DNA of 26,875 nt from Chara braunii (GCA_003427395.1 BFEA01000063.1:1863402-1890276); one strand, 5' to 3'. Positions 8,748-18,539 are shown, numbered from the stretch's first letter. The notes: generated from the sequence alone by a model not told the origin. Program-made: numbers and translations.

Positions 8748-9745
8748 TTAAGCTATTCATGGATAATTGGGTGCATGAATTCGGACTCCCTAAATCTATT
8801 GTTAGTGATAGAGATGTCCAATTCACGAGTGAGTTGTGGCGAAGTACAGCCAAGCAGATAGGCACCCAACTGCAGATGACCTTAGGAAAACATCCTGAGT
8901 CAGATGGCCAAGCAGAACGGATGAACCGTGTGGTGCATCAATTGCTACAGCACTACATAAAGCCATCCCAGGATGACTGGGATAAGAAGCTACCTCTCAT
9001 TGCCAGTCTATACAAGAATGTTGTACATAGCACCACACATTAGACTCCCAACCAGCTTCATCTTGGTTGGAAGCCCCGCTCCGCTCTAGACTTCCTTTTT
9101 GCCGAAACCCAGCCTGCAGCACCACCTGGCAGCATAGAGTTTGCTGTCCAGTATGATAAGATGAAGCAGCAAGCTGTTCAGCAAATTCAGAAGTCTCAAA
9201 AGGCCATGATTGTGTCAGAAAACAAGCATAGAAGGCTGTCTAACTTTCAGGTCAGGGATAGAGTTTGGGTTAAATCATCTGAGATGGGACAGGAACTGGG
9301 CATATCAAGGAACGCTCATGCCACAATACTTCTGACCATGGGAAGTTCTTGATATTGTTGGGGATGATCCGGATGCTTGTTAGGATACCGGGACACTTAT
9401 GTACACAAACTGTTTTCCATGCCTCCAAGCTTGCAATTTTCGCACAAATCGATCAGCTTCCTTTGAGACGCTCGATGCTGCCCCCAACAATGGACGGATA
9501 AGTGGACATCGACGCCATCGTGGACCATAGGGACATGCCTGTTCAAAAGCCAACTAGAAGACGAAGACCTCCGAAGTCTCCAAGGGAGTACCCGGTCAGG
9601 TTCAGGCATCAATACGGATCCAAATGAGGATCATTGGTTCACGAAGGAGGAGCTGATGAAAACAGCACCTCAGATTGTGTCCGAGAACGAGAGAATACTG
9701 GAGGGGAAGGCATTACAACAGTACCAGCATCTCAGAGGACTTTGA
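8748..9745 (+). pseudogene. Integrase C-terminal half and chromo-like tail of element B
   Basis: Resumes the integrase core exactly after the TIR element: KLFMDNWVHEFG, then IVSDRDVQF with the second catalytic Asp, and HPESDGQAE with the Glu 35 residues after it (DD35E spacing). A TAG stop follows STTH at about 9041. Further on come TPNQLHLG, a helical stretch (KHRRLSNFQVRDRVWVKS), a degraded GPY/F-type region (PWEVLDIV, VFHASKL), and a chromo-like tail (VDIDAIVDHRDMP...RPPK...YPVRFRH) interrupted by a TAA after PPTMDG. A final helical segment (EDHWFTKEELMKTAPQIV) ends at TGA 9743-9745. Chromo-like tails are thought to steer integration to particular chromatin. Confidence 0.85.
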
Positions 9746-9751
9746 AGCCAT

Positions 9752-9770
9752 GGAGGAGGGAATGCGAGGG
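9752..9770 (+). promoter_or_regulatory. Polypurine tract of element B
   Basis: GGAGGAGGGAATGCGAGGG, 17 purines in 19 bases, begins seven bases after the pol stop. This is where a retrotransposon primes plus-strand DNA synthesis. A TG dinucleotide at 9773 would be the first base of the 3' LTR. Confidence 0.65.
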
Positions 9771-9772
9771 TA

Positions 9773-10450
9773 TGAGCCCTCGGCAGCGTCCAAAGGGACC
9801 CCGCTATCGAGCCAGTCCGCCCTACGTGAAGGCCGGCCTGCATTTTCATGGCCGCCCTATTTTTGGCCAGTTCGGAGGACATGGGGGCCGAAGACAGTTT
9901 ATGGGCACCACTGCCCCAGTTGGTTACAGATGCCCTGTGTGACCAGGGCCTGGATCCAGGCTGTGCAGCCTCCTTGTGTGCGACATTACGGATTGACTTT
10001 CAGCCAATCAAGATGCTCCAAACAGCAGAGGCCATGTCGCACAGTTGGACTGGCCTAACTGCTTCGGTCCCAGGCCAGTATCTGAATTGGGCCTGGGTAC
10101 AGGTACTTTGGCCCGACGTGGAGCTACTGGGAACCTCAGCCTCCAGCCCAAGCTGCCATGGCATGCAAGCACTTTCCATAAAGGAAAGTGCCCGCCAGCC
10201 AGAGAGTTATTCTGGCACTTGGCATTGACGTGGCAGTGCTGCTGATGTGCTTGAGGCCGCTGTTGCAGGTGTTGGGGCACACAGGGGCGCACAGTATGCT
10301 GGGAGCAGCGCAGAAGAGCAGCCAGCCATAGCCGGGCTGACTCTTCTGGCATGTCGGCGGGGATAAGGTGATGGTACTTGGGAAGAGGAACGTGTGAGTG
10401 TGGGAAGACAAGGGTGAGCGGAGGGAGAGAGACACGTACCTGGTTGAGCC
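9773..10450 (+). other. Presumed 3' LTR of element B, right end unresolved
   Basis: By position this should be B's 3' LTR, but no second copy exists in the window for comparison and I see no clear TATA box or CA end. Open frames on plus (to 102-127 codons) and minus strands overlap without recognisable domains and are not called. B's LTR is unrelated in sequence to the 940-bp LTR family. Confidence 0.35.
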
Positions 10451-10722
10451 ATGGACGTCTGCATTGACGGCTATTTCACATGGTCGGTCTGTGACTCTCA
10501 ACCTCACATCCTGTGCTGCTTTCCAGTCGGAGTGTTTCGATTCGCGGAAAAGCCCGGGAAGAACAGCCAAAATGGGGTGTGCCAAGGATTTTTGGGAAAA
10601 TTGAGTGTGGGGACACATACGGAACTGAAATCCCCCGTGTTGGTCCAACTTTAGTAAGAAGGGGTCCGTCACCACGCGATCTAAAGGAAAAGGCGCGCGC
10701 AGGGCTCACGACGATGGGGAAT

Positions 10723-11316
10723 TCAATCCAAAAAGTATCGCTCGACTTCCCAGTGAGCCCTTGCCCTACGTTTCGAATGAAAGGGGGAGGGTACACGTGT
10801 AGTATCCCGTTTTCGGATGAGGTCCCGTCGGCGTTCACTACACAACTCTGAATCCGACGTGGAGGGCCTCAATCGAGTGGCTCTCTCCTTGTGTTCGTCC
10901 TCGCCACATGTGCAGTAATGGAAGCCTTTAGCTCGGTAACGCTCAGTGCGACGACAGTCGCTACACAGAGTGTTAGGCCAATGAGGCGCCACTGCCACCC
11001 ACGGGATGACGATCAACTCCTTAAACGACAACAATAACGAATAAGGCGGAAAGTGCGTATCGATAATTACAAATCCCGCATCTACGAATCCGGAGCATCG
11101 GGTCTCAGGTGGAAAGTAATACCGCCCGCCAATCTTGGCGACGGCTTCTCGTACGTCCCACTCGCATACACGTGTCCTTTCCTCGTTGTACGAGAAAGGG
11201 CGCGGCGGAGGCACGGGAAGTCGGCGCCCAGTCGGATTGGGGCAATTGGTCCACATGGCAAAAGGGCAAAGCACAAGATCCTTCCTAATCATGCATCCTT
11301 CATTCAGCCAATCCAA
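10723..11316 (-). CDS. Hypothetical protein, 197 codons, Cys/Arg-rich middle
   Basis: Minus-strand frame from an ATG at 11316 (alternative Met nearby) to a stop at 10723. Visible traits: Pro-rich RRLPVPPPRPFSYNEERTR near residues 32-50, a helix-like CEWDVREAVAKIGGRYYFPP, hydrophobic stretch SLLLSFKELIVIPWVAVAP, then a possible small zinc site CSDC...HYCTCGEDEH, and an Arg-rich C-terminus. A TATA box and a 49-codon ORF lie about 0.5 kb upstream on the same strand (11921-11927, 11855-11706), so they could belong to one gene. No family recognised. The opposite strand is also partly open, so this may be chance in GC-rich DNA. Confidence 0.3.
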   Translation of the reverse strand: MDWLNEGCMIRKDLVLCPFAMWTNCPNPTGRRLPVPPPRPFSYNEERTRVCEWDVREAVAKIGGRYYFPPETRCSGFVDAGFVIIDTHFPPYSLLLSFKELIVIPWVAVAPHWPNTLCSDCRRTERYRAKGFHYCTCGEDEHKERATRLRPSTSDSELCSERRRDLIRKRDTTRVPSPFHSKRRARAHWEVERYFLD

Positions 11317-11705
11317 TCCCGCGTTTCATCAGATCCATCAATCAATCATTCCTGTCACGCTCACACACGTCCTCCGGCGCAATCCACTGCATGCACGTAT
11401 CAAAGTGAGAGGAGAGAAATCATCATAGTCCATCCATTGTAGCAGAAATATAGCAGAAAGGAGGCGCGAGGGAGGAGAGACATAGATCAGAAGAGAGAAG
11501 AAGGCAGAAGGTAATTACACAAGAAAGGTCTTGACGAGAAATTCCGGCTTAAATGCCACATGAACGAAACTCACGCTAAAAAACTAGACTTGAAGCAAAA
11601 CGAGGCGCATCCCCTGTGAAATTCCACTATGGCCCTGGGCCATACATTCACTTAACTTTCGATTACGATCCTCACACGGGCACTGACGATCCCTGCTGTC
11701 ACGTG
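11317..11705. other. Non-coding stretch between two minus-strand ORFs
   Basis: No supported coding sequence. CT/GA-rich on one side (11455-11510). If the TATA box at 11921-11927 is real this would be leader or intron of that transcript. An acceptor-like CATGCAG at about 11385-11391 on the minus strand is compatible with splicing into the 197-codon frame. Confidence 0.4.
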
Positions 11706-11855
11706 CTACTCCCACCATAGCGATCGTCCCCCCGCCGACTCAGTCTTTGCACGGTCTTGCCAGGATCCCACAGTCCGTCGGGCAATCCAGCGCACAGCCA
11801 GCAAGACTACAGTCACCTCGTCAGGATTTTTTGACTCACGCATCACACGTACCAT
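11706..11855 (-). CDS. 49-aa ORF downstream of a TATA box
   Basis: The first ATG after the minus-strand TATA box at 11921-11927 opens a 49-codon frame ending at TAG 11706-11708, with reasonable start context (GCTAGATGG). The peptide begins MVRVMRESKNPDEV, then a short hydrophobic run VVLLAVRW, then a basic/Trp-containing tail. It could be a small protein, an upstream ORF, or the first exon of a spliced gene (GAG|GTGACT inside it is a possible donor). A CACGTG G-box motif lies at 11700-11705, just past the stop. Confidence 0.3.
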   Translation of the reverse strand: MVRVMRESKNPDEVTVVLLAVRWIARRTVGSWQDRAKTESAGGRSLWWE

Positions 11856-11920
11856 CTAGCCACTGCTTCCCGGAAGTTGGGTGATAAGTTGAGAGAGAGA
11901 TTTTCGGGTGCGCTTGCGGA

Positions 11921-11927
11921 ATTTATA
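11921..11927 (-). promoter_or_regulatory. TATA box, minus strand
   Basis: TATAAAT within AACTATAAATTCC, followed about 30 bp downstream by a pyrimidine-rich region (AAATCTCTCTCTCAAC) typical of plant transcription starts, and then by the 49-codon ORF. Surrounding DNA to the right is purine-rich on the plus strand. Confidence 0.5.
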
Positions 11928-11929
11928 GT

Positions 11930-12545
11930 TGTGGAAAATGAAATAGATGCTAGGAAGGATTAAGACGGGGGGAGGGAGGGGTAAGGGAAAGATCGGGGAT
12001 GATCGCCCGAGGAAAGCCATGTCGATCCTTCGGAGCCCATTCGTAGCCAATCAGAATCGTCGTGTAACAGGAATATCCTTCTTACATGGCGCGTCTCCTT
12101 GGCTAGAGGGGAGGAGGAGGAAATCGACAGGGTATTCCGGAGAAAGGTTTAGAGCGGGAAGAAGAAGAGTGCGAAGGATAGCGGGAAACAGAACCAAGAT
12201 TCAAACGATCAAGAAAGAGAAAAGGCGCGCGAGGCGAGGGAGAGATGGAAAACGATTACAGAGAAAGGAGTGTGAGCGCGAAGAAGAGAGTGTCGAAGGT
12301 AGCGAGGGAAGTGGGGAGGGGAGGTTCGCATGCATGGCGCCGACGTGGAGGCAAAAAGGGCACCGAAACAATTACAGCTAATTCAAAAATTGAAAAGTAT
12401 CGTATCCGCGCGTAGAGCGAGCGTGGGAAAAAATCCTATACCTATTCAGATTCAGAAGAAAATTCCGAGAGTTTTCCAAGACGAAGTCGAGAGCAGTCAT
12501 GCATAAGAAAGGACACGTCAAGTTCTGCTCATTCCGGAATTCCTA
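11930..12545. other. Purine-rich region, possible divergent promoter
   Basis: Strong G/A bias on the plus strand from about 11940 to 12330. The Arg/Lys-rich 144-codon plus frame here follows from that bias and is not called. It lies between a minus-strand TATA box on the left and a spliced-looking plus-strand segment on the right, so it could be a shared promoter region. Confidence 0.35.
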
Positions 12546-12559
12546 ACCGAGACTTCCAG

Positions 12560-12761
12560 ATCGAGCCAGAGTCCGTGTTGACGTCAACTTCAAGGGCATT
12601 GCCCTACTGTGCAAAGGACCACACAAAGCAGTTATGGCTGCTCTTGTTCAGGCCGCCATGCCTGACGCTGCCTCAAAGCTTCTTGGTGCAGCTCTACCCC
12701 AACCGGGCCTTCAAGATGCAGAGTCCACCAAGGTGATGAAGATGGCGTTCACCATAGCCAG
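12560..12761 (+). CDS. Candidate exon with consensus splice donor
   Basis: A 202-bp segment from an acceptor-like CTTCCAG (ending 12559, with CCTAACC as a possible branch site) to a perfect AG|GTAAGT donor after 12761. One frame is open throughout and encodes an Ala-rich helical peptide (VDVNFKGIALLCKGPHKAV, then AALVQAAMPDAASKLLGAAL, then KVMKMAFTIA). A second frame is open almost as far, so coding status is not certain. No ATG lies in frame upstream within the segment. Family not recognised. Confidence 0.4.
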
Positions 12762-12833
12762 GTAAGTCCCCTGGCGCTTCCCTCTACTAGCCTCCTCCTC
12801 CCTCCTCCTACTGCTTAACTCTTTCCACCATAG

Positions 12834-13329
12834 CCACGGTGGAGAGTTGGGCGCTCCTCCTTCCCCAAGCACTGCTTGCTGCTAGCACTGCTCCGCCGGT
12901 CGCTCCAGCAGCATGTCGCCAAACTTGCACACCAACAAATGAGGAGGAACACTTCGCTCCTCTTGGAGATATAGTGGCCTGCTTGCCTCTTGGGCAGCGA
13001 CTTCCTAGGCCGCGCGGCCTCCAAGCAACCGGTACCTCCTCCCTTTCGGAGGGAAACATCATTGCAGACTCTGATATTGGCCGTACAGGCCCTAGACTCA
13101 GACTGGTTGGACTGCCGCCTAGACCTAGCCTACAACTACTACGCCTCTAAAAATGCCATTTTTCGTCTTCTTCTGCTCGGCCTCGAGTACGCGGCACATC
13201 TACCTCTACTTGGTGTGGTACCGGCCTACCTGCTACTTGAGAGTTTTTCCGCTGCTCCAAGTGTTGCGGGCCTCTATCCCCGCCACTTGAGTGTTTTCCC
13301 CGCTGCAACCCTCAATGTCACGACCACAG
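12834..13329 (+). CDS. Candidate downstream exon, hydrophobic product
   Basis: Starts after a CCACCATAG acceptor-like site and ends at a second consensus donor, CCACAG|GTAAGT, after 13329. One frame is open over about 12978-13337 and encodes a leucine-rich stretch (LQTLILAVQALDSDW, NYYASKNAIF, then RLLLLGLEYAAHLPLLGVV), possibly one or two membrane segments. This frame does not connect in phase with the exon at 12560-12761 across the obvious intron, so the model is incomplete or the region is untranslated or pseudogenic. A competing frame (12839-13150) is also open. Confidence 0.25.
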
Positions 13330-14238
13330 GTAAGTAGCGGCCTTTCGGGCCTCCAGCACGGTCAAGTACCATTGCAGGTCACCCAGACACTCAAACCGAC
13401 AAGCACTCAGACAGGCACGCAGACCAGCAAGGACGCACACAGTTAGACTTAGAAAACTCAGCAACAAGCGGGAAACTCAGCAAGGCATACATTCCATTGG
13501 CAAAACTCAGAAATCAGCTGTGTTTCTCAGTCCGTGTTTGGCAGGTCCTTACATAACACAGAAGGCTCCAGTAACAAAAGAGCACCGACTACACATGCCA
13601 ATGGTCTAGAAAACTTTTTTGAGCCTGTGATAAGCTAGGATCCGTACCTAGCGGCTTCACGTACCCTTCGGAGTAAAATCCGAAGTAAGCCCCGAAGCCC
13701 GGATTTTCGTTGATCAAGAAAAGCAGGGTCCATTTTTCAATTGTGGGGGACTAAAAGCCTGCATCTTTTGGAATTGCCCGTCCTTGTGGGTTCTCCTTGC
13801 GGACGGTTAGTGACCGCACAAAGAAATCCAAGAAACAGTTATTGTTGTCGACATTCAGATTTCCTTCCTGTTAAGGTGTGTGCGGGCCATTTTGAATTTT
13901 TGCATGCCGCGTAAACTCGCTTCCCTCTCTGCACCTACGTGCCATCTTCCCTTCTTGCTAGAGTACTCCTCCGGGCTTACCTCTTCGTCTTCCCCCAACT
14001 CTGCGCCCGATCCTCCCCTTACCTATCGGCGCGAATGATTGGTCGTTTAGTTGGGATGGTCGGATCAATGCCGCGAGAACGAATTGCGTGTGCAGCTTGA
14101 ACGGGCACCCCAATTAAATGGGACTCTCATTCATTCCGCCTCTCTCAATCCTTCTGGTATCTCCTTCATTCTTCAGTCCTGCTCATCTACACCCCTTTGC
14201 TGCCCGCACCCCGCGCTGGCACCCCGCCGCCTTCCGCG
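13330..14238. other. Non-coding stretch
   Basis: No supported coding sequence. Starts with the GTAAGT donor, so probably intron. It contains loosely repeated ACTCAG words (13390-13500), one perfect 8-bp inverted repeat (13675-13707), and CT-rich sequence from 13920 onwards leading into the TATA box at 14239. Confidence 0.5.
13675..13707. repeat. Short perfect inverted repeat
   Basis: AAAATCCG (13675-13682) and CGGATTTT (13700-13707) are separated by 17 bp that contain a second CCGAAG-type repeat. It could form a stem-loop in RNA. No terminator function is implied in a eukaryote. Confidence 0.6.
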
Positions 14239-14247
14239 CTATAAATT
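14239..14247 (+). promoter_or_regulatory. TATA box, plus strand
   Basis: CTATAAATT in a GC-rich setting, followed by a pyrimidine-rich stretch (CCCCTCCTCTCCCTCTC) ending about 35-40 bp downstream, as expected for a plant-type core promoter. The first ATG after it opens a 19-codon ORF (14289-14348). Confidence 0.5.
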
Positions 14248-14288
14248 CTCGCAGCCCCCTCCTCTCCCTCTCTTTGATCTCGGCTGCA

Positions 14289-14707
14289 ATGTTGCACGAG
14301 CTATGCGTGAAGACCACGACGTCGAATAGGTTCAACTTGCCCAAGTGATGGGCGGGGTGACAACGTGGGGTGGAATTAGCAATAGACTTGGGGTGAGGCA
14401 GTCAGAGCGGCGGAGCAGTGGTGGAGATCGAACGCCGCCAGTGGCACAACCTTGTGGTTATGGTTGGTTGATGTTCAGATCGGTTGGGGGCTTCCTGAAA
14501 TGTTCCAACTTTGGCGAGCCTGGCTATTCGCAACATACTTGGATGACGGGTGGCTGTCTGGGGGAGGCCAGCCGTGCGGGAATTTTGAAGAGCGAAGGAT
14601 TCACTTTTATCTCCATTGCTGCTTTGTCCAAGTGTGGTGTGCAGTATCCCGAGTGTGGATACTCAGTCGCATGCATGATGTTGGTTATGAGTGTCTATGG
14701 ATGTTAA
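14289..14707 (+). CDS. Short ORF overlapping a 119-aa hypothetical ORF
   Basis: Downstream of the TATA box, a 19-codon ORF (starts MLHELCVKTTT) ends at TGA 14346-14348. The last base of this stop starts the ATG of a 119-codon frame running to 14707 (ATG at 14348). The larger product is Gly/Ser/Cys-rich (RSERRSSGGDRTPP, then a GGCLGEAS stretch and several Cys) and resembles nothing I know. An uORF/main ORF arrangement is possible, but a non-coding transcript or first exon is just as likely. Confidence 0.25.
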
Positions 14708-14719
14708 ATTTCTCGCTGT

Positions 14720-17126
14720 CCAAAATAGATGGATGTATAGATGTGGAATGAGGTCGTGTGTGTGAGGCGCCTGCGGGTGCAACTCTGGGGAGCACGGGGG
14801 TGTCAAACGTCTGCCTGAATGCATGAGTGTGTTGAAGTCCTTCTCTTCCCTGATCCTTGCCGATCGCGCCGCCACATGTGAGCGCAGGGATCGTCGTTGA
14901 CCCTTCCCTCCGTCCCCTCCCCCCTCGCGCACACAAGTGCCACGTGTCCGTTGGTCTTGTGTTCCGTCCGGCTGGCCGCCGACAACCAGGGAAATCAGTC
15001 GCATGCGTCCGCACGCGTTGCCCCATCTCTTTGCTACTCGGCCATAGCCATTGAGATTTGTATGGAGTCAAGATTCACCTCGTTAAACGTGAGTGTGGGT
15101 AACTGCTCGTGCTCAACCCTCTCGTCGATCCGCCACAGTGACCCTCGACCCTTCCTAATCGCAGACGAAGATAGTGTGTACTGCGATGCGAACGTACAGA
15201 GCGCGCTGTTGTGAACCGACCGGGTTCACTTCTACAACCCATCTAAGGCCTGTTATGTAGGGGGGTGTGGGTTTGTTCTGATTGATCGGTTTTCCTCCAC
15301 TCCCTTGATCTTGCTGACACCGATTTTATGGTGCTGCCTTGGTTGGCGGCCCACGCCACGTGGCGGCCCCAGTTTAACTAATGCTGGTGTCGGCAGGAAT
15401 CGTGATCCTGGTGGAGGCTGGTTGCGAGCACTCCCGACGAGCTTCCAAACTTGGGTCTCAAGCTTGTCCGAATCGGACGGCGTTGCACCTAGCCGACCTC
15501 GCGGACTCGATGAATCCGACTCGGAAGCCTAGATGCTCCATATCTCTGGGTTTCTGCCATAGAGTTAGCGTTAACCTTGTGCGAGAGAAACGGTAAATTC
15601 CGCTCTTCCCTTCCCCTTTTCCTTTTCTCTTTCGGGTTGTTAGTAGTCAGCCTAGTAGTGCGCCGCTCTCAGCCCCCTCGACCAAGCGGAAATTTTGAAT
15701 TATACCCCGCAAGTCGGTCCTGATTAACCCCTCGAATTCCCTAGTATCTCCTTCATGTTGGCCTCAACTTCGGGATAGCTTCGGAACGAAGCGAGAATCC
15801 CCCGTTCTGTCAGGGTGATTTAACCCCCGGCGAAAAATCCTCGGCAACAACCCCAATTACTCTGATCGGCGCCTGTTACCACGGGACGCTGTGCGGGGTT
15901 TGAGATTGAGCATCACAGGCCCTCTACGACGGCCTACAATACCACCACAAATCAAAAATACACCGCACGACCTGTACTCAACACCAAGAGTGCCATGAAC
16001 CTCCACCTGCCGTGCAACCTGCAGAATCGGATGATGTCCTAGTGCTACAGCGAGGCCACTGCAAGTAATAAGCCAAATCCCACAAGATCTCTACACGACA
16101 CCAGGAGCACTACTTCTTAAAACACCCTAGAAGCTACCCCATTCTTCCAGGTGATCCGAAAGAGCAGTCCGGGGGAATGAAATCCACAGCAAACACAATT
16201 TGAGCCTCCTCGCAGAGATATTGTGACCAAAACCCCAAACTCCCACCCCAGAAAAAACTTGTGGCCACCAACAGAAATCACTTCATCGACAAGACAGCCC
16301 ATGCTGCAAAGCAGCGCAAAGAATTAGGCCATGTATAAAAAAACAAACCAACAAAACACATCCATCCACAGAGAAAGAGTAGCTCGCTAGTACGAGCCCG
16401 ATCCTAACCGCTCAAATCTGCCAAGACAGAGAGCTAGCAAGACCAGAATGTGTGTTGTTAAAGCACCCCACCATAACAGCCCCTATTCCACCAGATGAGT
16501 AGATCCAAAATCCATGCAACTTTACCTCTAGTGCAGATAATGAAGCACACTTGAGATATGCAACAGTTTACCAGATTGAGATGAGCCATTCCAACAATGA
16601 GACAGTTCACCTCTATAGCAAGCAACATGGAGCAGAATAGATCCGTTATATCCCTTCCTTGACTTTCTTCACTTAGGCTCTCTTTGGGGTACCCCTCCTA
16701 TTTGTTCTTGCAGCTCCCTTTTTACTGTGCCTCTCACGCACAAGGCTGGCCAGGTTGATTGTGGTTTAGCATCGGCTGCCCACATCCCCTTGTGCCCTAA
16801 CGGCACACTTACACGTTATGAAAGGAGGCAGAATAAAGGGGGAGGTATACTCCTGAGTCCTGTTCATTTTTCTTCAGATCTTCAGCTTATATTTTGTCTG
16901 GTTTGTCAATGATGCTCATTCGTATGCATTTACTGGTAGTATACAAGAGGAGGGAGGAAGGAAAGGTGTAGGCGGTGGAGTTCTGTAGGAAGTAAGGGGG
17001 GGTGGAGGGAAAGGGGTTATGTTTGTGAGCCTGCACTGTTCATCCTCATCTCCCCCAGATTATAGTGATCGCATGTCTCCACGGAGAGGGAAGAGGGCCA
17101 TCAGGGTAGCTGACATACCTGCCTAC
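14720..17126. other. Long stretch without a supported gene
   Basis: No frame here has domain content or exon borders I can defend. Regulatory words are visible: CCACGTGTCC at about 14940 (ABRE-like G-box) and palindromic CCACGTGG at 15356-15363. Around 15640-15960 the DNA is rich in short ORF-breaking words. From 16300 to 16900 it is AT-richer and may hold the 3' region of the minus-strand gene at 17127-18539. An acceptor-like TACTTCCTACAG at about 16986-16997 (minus strand) could start a further exon of that gene. Confidence 0.45.
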
Positions 17127-18539
17127 CTACCTTCCTTTTTCTTCTTGTTTGAGCTCCTCCAGGTGGTGCTTTTCTTTGTCCAGGAATTTGCTCCCAATCC
17201 TGACGATTTCGGCCCGCAGATTTTTGAACTCAGCTAACGCCCCTTTGTACATAACTGGCAGCCCGTTCCCGTCTAGAACGCGGTATGCACCTATCTCCAC
17301 GTCATAGACATACTCATCTTGGATATCCAATATATGTGACTCTGTCTGGGGGTCGAGCAATGTCCGCACGAGTTCCCCATAGCTTTCACCTGTGGCTTTG
17401 GTCAAACGACTGCTTGGTGAACTGTCTGCCACACTTCGGGAACCTCCAGAGGCCTGCTCTCTTCTTTCTTTCTTCCAACGCTCCACCCTACTGATACTCT
17501 TCGATCGACTCGAAGATAGCCTGTCGCTCTTTGTTCCACTTCTGGATTCCTCGTTCTCTCCACCATGTCGGGAGCCTTTACCCCTAGCACTTCTTGAAAA
17601 AGCCCTGTCATAGCTGTCCTCCTCATCGTCCGAAAGACTGGGCAAAGGGTTATCATCCTCCCCCCACAACGATGACCAGGTGGACGAATCCCCATCCTCA
17701 ATTCCATCATCGTCACTATCCTCCTCCTTGGCAGCGTCATTGCCATCGTCGTCATCGCCGTGCCTACCATGTCCGCCTTGTGGCTCCTGCTCTTCGGGAC
17801 GAACTCCATGTGGTTGCCAAGTTCCTTCGCGACCTTTCTGCCTCTTACTCTTTACTTCTTTTTCTTCTATCCATGCCCAAACCATCCTCTTTATGTTGCT
17901 CTTTGAGGGCATTCGCCTTCGTTTCCTACTATTGATTGCTCGCTGCTCTTCCTCCTCTCTCTCCTCTTCCTCTTTGTCCTCCTCTTCATCTCGCATCATC
18001 CGCCTTCGCACTGAGAAAATCACATTCACGGCATGCATCACCTGGTTGCGATAATGCATGGTCTTAAGAAACCTTAGCAAGTACAATGCCTCAATCTTCC
18101 TGTTCATCCTCCCATCACTCACACTCCCGATCATCTCCCCAAGGACTCCAGAGCTCGATCCACCTGCGCCGCCATGTTTAGCGGTTGAGGAAGCAGCAGC
18201 ACGAGGTGTTGCTTGGCTCTCGCCACCCTTCTTTTTCTCTCCTGTTGTGGGCCCATCATTCGGATCTGGTTGGTCCGAACCAGGTTGGTTTGGACCCGGT
18301 TGGTTCTCAGTTGAATCTTCAGTTCCAAAACTTTTCCAAGCGGATTTTATCCTCCCCATTCCCAGTTCTCCGACCAGCGCCTGCAGCAGCTCTTCTTGCT
18401 GCTCAGGTGCCATTTCCTTGGCCATCTGCTCAAATTCCGCCATTCGACCCGTCTGATGAAACCTTCGCCGCAAGTTCTCGAAACTCGACACCATGTCCTG
18501 TGCGTGGGCAATCGAAAATTTTCGAGCTCGTTGGAGAAC
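17127..18539 (-). CDS. Large exon: acidic, basic-patch nuclear-type protein
   Basis: Longest clean host frame in the window. On the minus strand it opens exactly at a CGCTGTAG acceptor (exon from 18539; TAG of the acceptor is in frame), reads 15 codons to an ATG at 18494 and 455 more to a stop at 17127. Layout: N-terminal helices (FENLRRRFHQTGRMAEFEQM, LLQALVGELGMGRIKSAWKS), a Gln/Pro/Asn/Ser linker, a helix around LYLLRFLKTMHYRNQVMHAV, an alternating Glu-rich and Arg/Lys-rich block with a nuclear-localisation-like RKRRRMPSKSNIKR, an Asp/Ser-rich region, an RS-rich region, and a C-terminal coiled-coil-like helix. A GGAAG|GTAGGT donor overlaps the stop, so more exons may follow. Function unknown; low complexity suggests a chromatin or RNA-associated role, by inference only. 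Confidence 0.65.
   Translation of the reverse strand, partial: VLQRARKFSIAHAQDMVSSFENLRRRFHQTGRMAEFEQMAKEMAPEQQEELLQALVGELGMGRIKSAWKSFGTEDSTENQPGPNQPGSDQPDPNDGPTTGEKKKGGESQATPRAAASSTAKHGGAGGSSSGVLGEMIGSVSDGRMNRKIEALYLLRFLKTMHYRNQVMHAVNVIFSVRRRMMRDEEEDKEEEEREEEEQRAINSRKRRRMPSKSNIKRMVWAWIEEKEVKSKRQKGREGTWQPHGVRPEEQEPQGGHGRHGDDDDGNDAAKEEDSDDDGIEDGDSSTWSSLWGEDDNPLPSLSDDEEDSYDRAFSRSARGKGSRHGGENEESRSGTKSDRLSSSRSKSISRVERWKKERREQASGGSRSVADSSPSSRLTKATGESYGELVRTLLDPQTESHILDIQDEYVYDVEIGAYRVLDGNGLPVMYKGALAEFKNLRAEIVRIGSKFLDKEKHHLEELKQEEKGR

Larger units (their letters stand above)
6072..9745 (+). mobile_element. Element B: decayed Ty3/gypsy pol with nested insertions
   Basis: Plus-strand remains of a Ty3/gypsy retrotransposon, truncated at its 5' side: no gag, protease or RT catalytic core is present. 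Order seen: end of RT and connection (GMTGYYRP), RNase H, HHCC zinc-binding domain, integrase core, GPY/F-like region, chromo-like tail, stop at 9743-9745, polypurine tract. The Pol order (RT-RNaseH-IN) defines Ty3/gypsy. It is split by an insert at about 6200-6690 and by a TIR element plus LTR at 7660-8747. It has multiple frameshifts (near 6095, 7285, 7540, 7615, 9320) and stops (TAG after STTH, TAA after PPTMDG). Proteins differ clearly from element A, so it is a separate lineage. Confidence 0.9.

Noticed and set aside
9634-10352. Host genes in overlapping frames after element B
   Set aside because: The first part is still the pol tail of B (ends 9745), and the rest is in the presumed LTR; frames on both strands overlap without recognisable content.
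11947-12381. 144-codon Arg/Lys-rich plus-strand ORF
   Set aside because: Explained by G/A bias of the DNA; no domain, no splice support, and a promoter-like setting.
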